NCBI GenBank assembly: GCA_021151625.1
Contig: JAGKWY010000007.1
Location: 1 to 64,000 of the forward strand
DNA length: 64,000 nucleotides
Direction of reading: 5' to 3'
Source of the DNA: Gammaproteobacteria bacterium
Lineage (GTDB): Bacteria > Pseudomonadota > Gammaproteobacteria > Pseudomonadales > Cellvibrionaceae
Shown here: positions 45,895-52,670 of the stretch, piece after piece
Position numbering within the stretch: the first letter of the stretch is position 1
How the letters are laid out: each line of letters opens with the position of its first letter
Translations under genes and position numbers: made by a program
Notes under the pieces: model-generated
Seen by the model: only the letters and a program-made list of their open reading frames with translations
Told to the model about the DNA's origin: nothing
Databases searched by the model: none

Positions 45895-46034
45895 ATGTAA
45901 CGTTCGGTTCAGCCGCAGATTGTAAGCGGCGCATTTACGATAAACTTCGCGCAGCGATTCGCTAAATGCGCTGCTTACAATCTGTCGAGCGTAAGCGCGA
46001 AGCGCTGGAGCGGTGTTGCAACCGTTTGTTATGT
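45895..46034 (-). other. attC site (140 bp)
   Basis: Minus strand begins ACATAACAAACGGTTGCAAC and ends GAACCGAACGTTACAT. Long internal complement (CAGATTGTAAGC with GCTTACAATCTG). It contains the stop codon of the 46029-46364 gene. Confidence 0.82.
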
Positions 46035-46364
46035 GATTTTACATTTTTGAAGAGCCATTGAAAAAGCCTGATTGCTTGTCTGCACAATACTACCACTCTT
46101 TTCCTCGCACGAAATCCAGTGCGAAACGCCTGATAGAGAAAAGCTCTTTTCAGATTGTAATTGCAGCTCAGTTAGTGCTTGAAACACACGATGTAATATT
46201 TCATTGGCGTCTCTCAATAGTCTGGGATTGGTAACGCCTGCCCCCTTAAATTCATACGATTCTCTAGACATTACCGTTAGTTGGTGCCCATAGCTAAGCA
46301 AAAGCAAAGCCTTCTGGTTCGGATTTCGCTTATCAAGTTCTATTTGTATTTCTTCATTTTTCAT
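46029..46364 (-). CDS. Hypothetical cassette protein
   Basis: A 111-aa protein from the ATG at 46364 (MKNEEIQIELDKRNPNQKAL); a longer frame would run back through the neighbouring attC and is rejected. Mostly helical with charged N terminus, then YGHQLTVMSRESYEFKGAGV and NEILHRVFQALTEL. No family recognised. No signal peptide. It is a complete cassette with attC sites at both sides. Confidence 0.65.
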   Translation of the reverse strand: MKNEEIQIELDKRNPNQKALLLLSYGHQLTVMSRESYEFKGAGVTNPRLLRDANEILHRVFQALTELQLQSEKSFSLSGVSHWISCEEKSGSIVQTSNQAFSMALQKCKIT

Positions 46365-46374
46365 ACTTGATTTC

Positions 46375-46488
46375 ACATAACGCCGCGATAAACGGTGGTT
46401 TTTAAGTTGCACTTTTGCCGTAAAATGAAGCGAAGCGGAATGGCAAAAATGCAACTTAAAAACCATCCGGTTGATTGCTTTGTTAGAG
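46375..46488 (-). other. attC site (114 bp)
   Basis: Minus strand begins CTCTAACAAAGCAATCAACC and ends GTTTATCGCGGCGTTATGT. The arms GGTTTTTAAGTTGCA and TGCAACTTAAAAACC pair perfectly, giving the quasi-palindrome expected of the folded single-strand substrate. Confidence 0.82.
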
Positions 46489-46496
46489 CACTTACT

Positions 46497-46934
46497 TCAC
46501 AAGGCCAAATATAAATATAGCTTTTCCATGGGTATTCCCTTAATTCTTTGGCAAGGTTCATTTTCAGAAAACCCAAAGGAAAGCCAAAATGGTTCAGATG
46601 TGTACGGCTCACACTCGACTTTGACTTTTTTTATGTTTCTGCTTATAGCGGAGTTTAAATAAAAGTCTACTAACAGTTTTCCCATTCCTTGCAATCTATG
46701 TTTGGGGTGAATGGAAAGTATGTTTATTGTTTCATATGGCTCCCATCCATGCCACGCCAAAAAACCAAGCGCTTCAGCATTATATTCAATTACATACAGT
46801 GAGTTTTCTTTGTGCGCATGAAGAATAACCTCCCAATTGCAAAAGAAACCTTGTCCTGTCGCTCTTTGTTCGGCTTCTAACCAAAGTAATAATTGATTTA
46901 AATGAGCTGCGTCAGGCGAAGTTATTATTTTCAT
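46497..46934 (-). CDS. GNAT acetyltransferase, cassette-encoded
   Basis: A 145-aa GNAT protein from the ATG at 46934; the longer frame reads into the attC and is rejected. The acetyl-CoA region is INILSIHPKHRLQGMGKLLV (RLQGMG loop), followed by KKVKVECEPYTSEPFWLSFGF. It is flanked by attC sites at 46375-46488 and 46944-47075. Substrate unknown; GNATs are common integron cargo, including aminoglycoside acetyltransferases, but this is not a recognised resistance enzyme. Confidence 0.85.
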   Translation of the reverse strand: MKIITSPDAAHLNQLLLWLEAEQRATGQGFFCNWEVILHAHKENSLYVIEYNAEALGFLAWHGWEPYETINILSIHPKHRLQGMGKLLVDFYLNSAISRNIKKVKVECEPYTSEPFWLSFGFSENEPCQRIKGIPMEKLYLYLAL

Positions 46935-46943
46935 AAAAGGGAG

Positions 46944-47075
46944 CTCTAACGCCGTGCTCAACGGCAGTTTGTAAGTTGTGGTTTTGTGGATTACTTTTGC
47001 GCAGCAAAACCACAAAGCCGCGACTTACAAACTGTCCAGCGCACGAAGTGCGCGAGTTGCAGCACCTTGTTATGC
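46944..47075 (-). other. attC site (type A, 132 bp)
   Basis: Minus strand begins GCATAACAAGGTGCTGCAAC and ends GAGCACGGCGTTAGAG. It differs from the attC at 45240-45370 at only a handful of bases, as in the species-specific repeats of large chromosomal integrons. Confidence 0.85.
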
Positions 47076-47113
47076 TTTTTTATTTCCGATAAGCCAAAAA
47101 TCGAATATTAAAA

Positions 47114-47461
47114 TTAAATATCAGGGTCTAACGGTAGTTCTTCAGCGATAAATTCACCATTTTCAGCTCTACCGAATGCCGAACCAATAGGCGCTGAAAG
47201 ATATTTAATAATTTCTGGGTCATAGTTTGCGATAGTGTTAACGTCATAAATTTCTAGATTATTAGGCTCGTCTACATATTCTTGGCTCTCAAGCCCAGAA
47301 AAGAATCGCCATCCACTGTCGATTTCATTGTCTGGATTTTCTCGGTACATAAACCCAACTCTATTTCCATTAACGGTAATTTCATCCGTTGCGATACACG
47401 AGCCGAAACCCAATGCAATATCTTTAAATTCATTCGGCTTTAGTAAATATTTTTTATTCAA
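47114..47461 (-). CDS. DUF2185/Imm33-like protein
   Basis: A 115-aa protein with the sequence NRVGFMYRENPDNEIDSGWRF-like core, FFSGLESQEYVDEP and the C-terminal IGSAFGRAENGEF. VG.MYRE....SGW.F..G.E...Y matches the DUF2185 domain, which includes the Imm33 immunity proteins of polymorphic toxin systems. No toxin gene is adjacent, so it would be an orphan immunity gene. The start is TTG at 47461. It is the rightmost cassette of the array. Confidence 0.72.
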   Translation of the reverse strand: MNKKYLLKPNEFKDIALGFGSCIATDEITVNGNRVGFMYRENPDNEIDSGWRFFSGLESQEYVDEPNNLEIYDVNTIANYDPEIIKYLSAPIGSAFGRAENGEFIAEELPLDPDI

Positions 47462-47818
47462 TTTGCGCTATCCTAGTGAGCATAACATTTGTATACCGCG
47501 CATGCGCGTTATCTCTCCTAATAAAATCTCCTAGCACTTTTATCTAACCCTTTGAAAGCGATCAAATTGGTTGGCTCTTTTGGAGATTTTCCAGGGGGGA
47601 ACAACGCGCATGCGCATTAATATTCCAGAGCTTGCGCATTTTGCCGGGTGCTCTGGTACCTAAAGCGTTGAATATAGAAGGCTTTTGTGGCGATTGGAAG
47701 AGGATACTGCGCAGTGTAAAGGAGATATACGCGCATGGGTGTTGGTTGAATGGCAATACACTGTATATCCAACCAAAAAAGGCGGCATTGCCGCCTTAAG
47801 TTGATTGCTGAAGATTAA
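47462..47818. other. Right flank of the cassette array, with two GCGCATGCGC palindromes
   Basis: About 357 bases with no convincing gene. No integron integrase is seen, although this is where attI and intI would be expected. The 12-bp palindrome CGCGCATGCGCG is at 47497-47508 and GCGCATGCGC recurs at 47606-47615, both followed by RTTA. AATCTCC and GGAGATT blocks near 47525 and 47583 form an inverted pair. The stretch GTTATGC at about 47478 (minus strand) resembles an attC end, so an attI or worn attC may lie here. Confidence 0.4.
47779..47797 (-). terminator. Terminator after the pectate lyase gene
   Basis: Eight-bp stem AAGGCGGC/GCCGCCTT with a 3-nt loop, running into TTTTTTGG on the minus strand, 22 bases past the stop. 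Confidence 0.87.
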
Positions 47819-49543
47819 TTACTGGAATATCGCCAGCTTACCTGCGCCTACATAGGTGGGCACCAGGGTTGGCAGGGAGGATGCGCTGTTGATGGTGTAT
47901 TGGTAGTAGTCGCGCGGGTTAAAGGCTTGGCCATTATCTACGTGTAATATCCATTCAGCAGTTGGGCTAAATAATTTCACAATGTTGTCGTTGGTGAAAG
48001 TGACTTTTGCGCTTTGTTCACTGTCTTCACTGACTACGTAAAGCTCACCACTATCCACCAGAATATTATTCGCCTCCAGATACAACTCTGCCTCCGGACC
48101 CGCTAATGCGATATAAGAAATCTGACGCGCTGGGCCAGTGCGATCATTGAAAAAATAATTGTTATAGACATGTGCTTTACCGAAGCGCACGCGCGGGTGA
48201 CGTTGATAGGTATTTTCAAAATAATTGTGATGGTAAGTCACATGCAAACGACCCGAGTCCTGCACTGCATTGCTATCCACATGCCCCAGCAACATGGTTT
48301 TGTTGTAATGATAGAAATGGTTCCAGGAAACCGTTACCCAGTCGCCACCGCGTTTTACATCTACCGCACCATCAATACGACCGGCCAAACTGGAATTGGG
48401 CGCACTGTAAATAAAAGTGTTGTGATCCACCCATACGTGATGAGAAAAACACTCAACGGTGATTGCGTCCGCATCGGGATTGGTGCCTGCATCATATACA
48501 TCGCGGAAGGTTAAATTGCGAATGATCACATTGGAAACATAATTATTATTCGCGTTGTAAGCATCCAGGCAACCGGTAGCACCGCCAATGCGGAAACCAA
48601 TTTGACGCAGGTTTGCGCTATTACCTACACCCACAATCGTTTTGTTAGAAGCTACATTAAATTTTACGTAACCACTGGGAGGCTGAATATTGCCCTCCAC
48701 CTGAATCACATAGGGCTCAACAGCCGTTACATAAGTTTGCAATTGTTCGAAGGTTGTTGCTCGCACTACTGCCCCACCCGCTCCACCGGTTGTTCCCGGA
48801 ACCCCTAGCGCAGCAACAGTAGCAAAACCGGTTAATGAAAAATCCGGCTCTTCCGTAATGGGTACACTGGATGAAGAGCGACTGGAAATAAATTGTGTGG
48901 ATGAACTCGCCAGCTGAATGGACGAACTACTGGAAGAGCTACTGAAAATACGACTGGAAGATTGTAGCGAAACAACAGAAGAGTTTATTGAAGAGCTGGA
49001 AGACTTGACTGAAGTACTCACAGATGAAACTACTGCCAGGCTACTGGATGTAGCCGCGCCGCATTGCGCAGCCACTGCATTGCCACTCACCGTGAGTGAA
49101 TCGATATTAGCAATTTCTTGCGATCCGGTTGCACGCAAGCGCAATTGGTTAACACCCGCAGTAAAATTAATATTTTTAGTTACCGTACTCCAACTAGCAA
49201 GCGACGCCGTGCGCGGAAAAGACAAGCTGCCTGATGAGCCATTTACCGTTAAGCCCGCACTGGTTGAACCTAGATTTGCATAACGAAAAGTTACCGCATA
49301 ACTTCCGGATGCAGGCACGCTTATTTGATAACTGATCCCCTGCCCGCCGGAATTATTGATATCGACATAACCCGCACCGGTATAGCCAGCATTTGCGCTA
49401 CTGATAACACCGTCATAGCTGCAAAACCCTGGATCATTTTCCTGGATTGTAACGGCCGCATTGGCCAGCATCGGGATTGAAAGAGAAATCAGCGCCATAA
49501 CAACCGCTGATGTATTTTTTATCTTCGCGATTTTTTTACACAT
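47819..49543 (-). CDS. Secreted pectate lyase (PL1) with CBM and poly-serine linker
   Basis: A 574-aa exported enzyme that cleaves polygalacturonate by beta-elimination. After a signal peptide (to about ANA, residue 29) comes a beta-sandwich carbohydrate-binding module of the CBM35/CBM6 type (about 32-155: GYTGAGYVDINNSGGQGISY ... IANIDSLTVSG), a serine-rich linker (about 165-232) and a PL1 parallel beta-helix with ITVECFSHHVWVDHNTF, VSWNHFYHYNKTMLLGH and YHHNYFENTYQRHPRVRFGKAHVYNN. The RHPRVRFG arginine and the Asp residues of the calcium site are retained. Confidence 0.93.
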   Translation of the reverse strand: MCKKIAKIKNTSAVVMALISLSIPMLANAAVTIQENDPGFCSYDGVISSANAGYTGAGYVDINNSGGQGISYQISVPASGSYAVTFRYANLGSTSAGLTVNGSSGSLSFPRTASLASWSTVTKNINFTAGVNQLRLRATGSQEIANIDSLTVSGNAVAAQCGAATSSSLAVVSSVSTSVKSSSSSINSSVVSLQSSSRIFSSSSSSSSIQLASSSTQFISSRSSSSVPITEEPDFSLTGFATVAALGVPGTTGGAGGAVVRATTFEQLQTYVTAVEPYVIQVEGNIQPPSGYVKFNVASNKTIVGVGNSANLRQIGFRIGGATGCLDAYNANNNYVSNVIIRNLTFRDVYDAGTNPDADAITVECFSHHVWVDHNTFIYSAPNSSLAGRIDGAVDVKRGGDWVTVSWNHFYHYNKTMLLGHVDSNAVQDSGRLHVTYHHNYFENTYQRHPRVRFGKAHVYNNYFFNDRTGPARQISYIALAGPEAELYLEANNILVDSGELYVVSEDSEQSAKVTFTNDNIVKLFSPTAEWILHVDNGQAFNPRDYYQYTINSASSLPTLVPTYVGAGKLAIFQ

Positions 49544-49771
49544 AAAAATTCCTCGGCAATGAGTTATTGATTATTGACCGAATATTTTTACGCTTATTAT
49601 TAGAGTGCGACGCAAACTAAGCGTCAGACCAGATACTGTCAACGCTTGCGCTAATTAGTTATTGGAAACGGAAGAAATGTCTCAGTGAGAACGGAATTAC
49701 TTTTTAGTGTAATTCATAAAACGATCACACAAGAAAAGATGAATAATCATTTTCTAATTAGCAAATAACCA

Positions 49772-50674
49772 TTAAATACTTTTCGCATCTATTCCGAAGG
49801 TCGCAATTGCAAAATCAATAAAACTGCGCAGCTTGGGCGTCATACGGCGATCCGGTGCGTGCAGCAAATGAAAGGCACGTGCCGGTACCGGAAACTCCGG
49901 CAGGATTTCCACTAACCGCCCCGCCGCAATATCATCGCGCACCAACTCACTGGATTGCAGCAGGATACCCATGCCCGCGCGCGCCGCTACGAGTAAGGCC
50001 TCGCCATTATCCACCATTAATTTCCCACTCACAGGCACCGCAATAAACTCACCGTCTGAACCCATAAAGGTCCAGCGGCTGCGCAATTCCGTATGGGAAA
50101 AGCCCAGACATTCATGCAGCGCAAGATCATTGGGATGGGAAATAACCGAATGCCTGGCGATATAGGAAGGTGCCGCGCACAATTGCAAACGATAAGGCGC
50201 AAGTGCCCGCGCAATTAAACCGCTGTCGGATAATTCACCCACCCGAAAAACCACATCGATGCCTTCATCCACCAGATCTACATAGCGATTGGATAAGGAC
50301 ATATCGACCGACACTTCCGGAAAGGCCGCCAAATAGTGCGGCAGGTGTTTAGCCAGCGCATGCACACCAAAAGTGACCGGTGCGTTAACACGCAAGCGAC
50401 CGCGCGGGGTGCCACTACTCATCGCCGCCATGCCCTCTGCTGCATCTACTTCGGCAAGAATAATCTTTACACGCTCGTAATACGCAAACCCGGCTTCCGT
50501 CACATGGTGGCGACGGGTGGTGCGATTGATCAGCCTAACTCCCAGGTACTGCTCCAAAACCTGGATATGTTTACCCACCAGTTGGGAAGACATATTCAAG
50601 CTATCGCCCGCCGCCGAGAAAGACCCGGATTCCACCGCTTTGGCAAATACACCCATACTCAGTAATCGATCCAT
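49772..50674 (-). CDS. LysR-family transcriptional regulator
   Basis: A 300-aa regulator: N-terminal winged helix (FAKAVESGSFSAAGDSLNMS..LVGKHIQVLEQYLGVRLINRTTR) and C-terminal periplasmic-binding-like effector domain. The ATG at 50674 has GGAG about nine bases upstream. It is divergent from the reductase gene, with 101 bases between, so it probably controls that gene, as usual in this family. The sequence resembles the DsdC/AaeR-like subgroup that responds to electrophiles or aromatics; the ligand is unknown. Confidence 0.92.
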   Translation of the reverse strand: MDRLLSMGVFAKAVESGSFSAAGDSLNMSSQLVGKHIQVLEQYLGVRLINRTTRRHHVTEAGFAYYERVKIILAEVDAAEGMAAMSSGTPRGRLRVNAPVTFGVHALAKHLPHYLAAFPEVSVDMSLSNRYVDLVDEGIDVVFRVGELSDSGLIARALAPYRLQLCAAPSYIARHSVISHPNDLALHECLGFSHTELRSRWTFMGSDGEFIAVPVSGKLMVDNGEALLVAARAGMGILLQSSELVRDDIAAGRLVEILPEFPVPARAFHLLHAPDRRMTPKLRSFIDFAIATFGIDAKSI

Positions 50675-50686
50675 TACAAACACTCC

Positions 50687-50738
50687 GTTTCAAGTAATGA
50701 ATCATTTTCACCATTTATCCCAATATGTTTCAAGTCAT
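50687..50738. promoter_or_regulatory. Paired GTTTCAAGTMAT elements between LysR and its divergent target
   Basis: GTTTCAAGTAAT at 50687-50698 and GTTTCAAGTCAT at 50727-50738, 40 bp apart start to start (about four helical turns). Candidate LysR recognition and activation sites. Confidence 0.4.
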
Positions 50739-50775
50739 ACAGTGGGCAGGTCAATTCATCCCACAGGAGAGCGTC

Positions 50776-51402
50776 ATGAAAGTCACAATTATTGGTACCG
50801 GAAATATGGGGAAAGGCCTGGCACAGGAACTGGTTAAGGCCGGCCATCAACTCAACATAGGTTCACGCGAACCAGAAAAAGCTATCGCATTGGCCGAACA
50901 ACTCGGCCGCGGCACCCGTGGAGGTAGTATTGCCGAATCCGTCACTCACGCGGACCTGGTTATTCTCGCAGTGCCCTATGGTGCACTGGCAAACACCATT
51001 CAGGATGCAGGCAATTTGCAAGATAAAACGCTGATTGATATTTCCAACCCCATCAGCGCGGATTACAAAGAGCTGGTGATTGGCCACAGCACCTCGGCGG
51101 CAGAAGAAATTCAAAAACTTGCCCCCAATGCCCTGGTCGTAAAAGCATTCAATACCATTTTCGCACCGCTATTAAGCACTGAAGGACGCAATGGAAAAAC
51201 CTTGCAAACCTTTATTGCCAGCGATGACGCAAATGCAAAAGCAACTGTTTCTGAATTAGTGAAATCGATTGGCTTTGAAGCGATAGATTCAGGTGCGCTT
51301 GCTAATAGCCGCTACCTTGAACCTGTGGGAGAAATGAATATCCATTTCGGATTTTTTCTGGGGCATGGCCCGGTAGTTGCCCCAGCCTGGGTTAAGGTGT
51401 AA
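50776..51402 (+). CDS. NADP-binding oxidoreductase of the F420-dependent NADP reductase-like family
   Basis: A 208-aa Rossmann protein: MKVTIIGTGNMGKGLAQELV (GxGxMG nucleotide loop), NIGSREPEKA (SRE for the NADP phosphate), VILAVPYGAL, LIDISNP and VKAFNTIFAPLL. It matches the COG2085 group of predicted dinucleotide-binding proteins. The ATG at 50776 has CAGGAG upstream. It is probably a small NADPH-dependent reductase under the divergent LysR regulator. Substrate unknown. Confidence 0.88.
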   Translation: MKVTIIGTGNMGKGLAQELVKAGHQLNIGSREPEKAIALAEQLGRGTRGGSIAESVTHADLVILAVPYGALANTIQDAGNLQDKTLIDISNPISADYKELVIGHSTSAAEEIQKLAPNALVVKAFNTIFAPLLSTEGRNGKTLQTFIASDDANAKATVSELVKSIGFEAIDSGALANSRYLEPVGEMNIHFGFFLGHGPVVAPAWVKV

Positions 51403-51427
51403 CGACTATTTGAGGGAAAACTAATTT

Positions 51428-51467
51428 CTGATAATGGGGGCCACGCACATTTTCTCCCCATTATCGG
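51428..51467. terminator. Stem-loop between convergent genes
   Basis: Ten-bp stem GATAATGGGG/CCCCATTATC, extendable by two pairs, with a 16-nt loop. There is no clear T-tract, so it could be a terminator or an mRNA-stabilising hairpin. Confidence 0.45.
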
Positions 51468-51498
51468 AAAACAGTTCAGCATCAGGTGAGTAATAAAG

Positions 51499-52176
51499 TT
51501 ATTTAGCTGTAGCAAGTGTTGGTGCAGGTAAATACACCCATAACACTCCTTTTGAATAATCCACCCCGTTTTGCACAAACGGTTTGTCTTTGCATTTGCC
51601 GACAATTTTTAAATTACACCGGCTATAACCAACAAGGCTCTCATGTGGAAGGGAACAGACACGGAACACATTTTCCAGGTGTTGTTTGCGCTCATCCGTT
51701 TGTTCGCCGAGACAAACATAACTCACCGGATTGGCAACAAAATAGTTACCAAAAAAACCGGCTTCAAAGAATGGATAACCATCTCGTTCGTCTATCGTTG
51801 TTTGAAATCCTTGCGGAGCAGCAGGATTATCACTGCGCAATGAAATACGCACAGTTTTTTGGAAAAAATTGGTGCGCGCGGCAATACAAGCAGACAAAAT
51901 GTGCTTTTCGTTATTCGTTAATGCACGCTCAACCCAGGCAGGAACTCCACCTAACATTCCCGGAAATACATACCTTTCCCCTTGCACACTAACTACAACG
52001 CTATCTTCTGCAGGCAATGCGCAGCTAACCAGGTATTTGAGCAGCTGCCGCCCCTGCTCAGTTTGTGCAAGCGCCTCATTGCGCAATGGAAATTCCTTCG
52101 CCGCAACACTGGAGACACCGCATAAAATAAAAAAAACGCCGGCGATTAACTGCCGGCGATGAGTAGAAAAAATCAT
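51499..52176 (-). CDS. Secreted cysteine-containing protein of unknown function, partner of the NGL-repeat gene
   Basis: A 225-aa protein from the ATG at 52176, four bases after the stop of the NGL-repeat gene. It has a signal peptide (THRRQLIAGVFFILCGVSSVAA), then QLLKYLVSCALPAEDSVVV, FPGMLGGVPAWVERAL, HILSACIAARTNFF and FFEAGFFGNYF. Cysteines are spread along it (VSCALP, SACIAA, YVCLGE, FRVCSLP, SRCNLKIVGKC), suggesting disulfides. I believe similar SCALP-type proteins lie near NG-repeat proteins in myxobacteria, but this is memory only. Codons 7-13 form a terminator-like hairpin. Confidence 0.65.
   Translation of the reverse strand: MIFSTHRRQLIAGVFFILCGVSSVAAKEFPLRNEALAQTEQGRQLLKYLVSCALPAEDSVVVSVQGERYVFPGMLGGVPAWVERALTNNEKHILSACIAARTNFFQKTVRISLRSDNPAAPQGFQTTIDERDGYPFFEAGFFGNYFVANPVSYVCLGEQTDERKQHLENVFRVCSLPHESLVGYSRCNLKIVGKCKDKPFVQNGVDYSKGVLWVYLPAPTLATAK
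52128..52158 (-). terminator. Terminator-like hairpin inside signal-peptide codons
   Basis: Minus strand: seven-bp perfect stem CGCCGGC/GCCGGCG with an 8-nt loop (52137-52158), followed at once by GTTTTTTTTATTTTA. It has all the parts of an intrinsic terminator, yet lies 19-50 bases into the coding region of the downstream gene. It may end the NGL-repeat transcript or act as an attenuator. Confidence 0.65.
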
Positions 52177-52180
52177 AAAC

Positions 52181-52540
52181 TTATTTAGCCAATGGTTCAT
52201 CAGCCAGATCCACCAGAGGATTGCTGGTAAGCGCCTCCAGCTCCAGTCCATTTAATGGTAGCCCATTAATCGTCAAACCATTTAGCGGAAGGCCATTAAT
52301 AGTCAAGCCGTTCAATGGCAAACCGTTAATCGTTAAACCATTCAGTGGTAAACCATTTATCGTCAGACCATTCAACGGCAACCCGTTAATCGTTAAACCA
52401 TTCAACGGCAATCCGTTAATGGTTAGACCATTGGGCGGCAATCCATTAATTGCAATGCCATTCTCCGCAGTACCCGCGTAAACAGGCTGCATGGTTACTG
52501 CCAGCAGCGCGCTGGCAACCAACATCTTTTTCGACATCAT
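52181..52540 (-). CDS. Exported decapeptide-repeat ([10 protein letters not shown]) protein
   Basis: A 119-aa protein with a signal peptide (cleavage near VYAG, residue 23) and seven tandem decapeptides of the form [10 protein letters not shown] at residues 27-96, then NGLELEAL and an acidic tail ending DEPLAK. Read as pentads the repeat is NGL(T/P)(I/L), which would suit a pentapeptide-repeat-like beta helix with Leu and Ile in the core. GGGATC precedes the ATG. It lies 131 bases after the GH127 gene and is followed by the Cys-rich partner. No known activity. Confidence 0.8.
   Translation of the reverse strand: MMSKKMLVASALLAVTMQPVYAGTAENGIAINGLPPNGLTINGLPLNGLTINGLPLNGLTINGLPLNGLTINGLPLNGLTINGLPLNGLTINGLPLNGLELEALTSNPLVDLADEPLAK
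52244..52462 (-). repeat. 30-bp coding tandem repeat of the NGL protein
   Basis: Seven 30-bp units plus a partial one. The protein repeat is near perfect while the DNA differs at many third positions, so the amino-acid pattern is under selection and the array is not a fresh duplication. Confidence 0.85.
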
Positions 52541-52670
52541 AAATTGATCCCTTTTTTCAATTAATTCATGAATTAAAACAGGTCACAAAAACCTGCGCCC
52601 GAAGTTTCTCACAGATCATCGCCTAATCCAATCCAGACAAGCCATCCGGACAAAAACAACTTGCCCACGG

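Noticed and set aside
46365..46466. N-terminal extension of the cassette gene at 46029-46364
   Set aside because: The extension would be translated from within the neighbouring attC site; the ATG at 46364 is the natural cassette start.
47562..47756. Open frame of 64 codons on the minus strand near the array flank
   Set aside because: No ribosome-binding site, no recognisable domain, and it runs through palindromic non-coding sequence.
52244..52462. CRISPR-like array
   Set aside because: The 30-bp repeats are contiguous, without spacers, in frame and degenerate at third positions; they are coding repeats.
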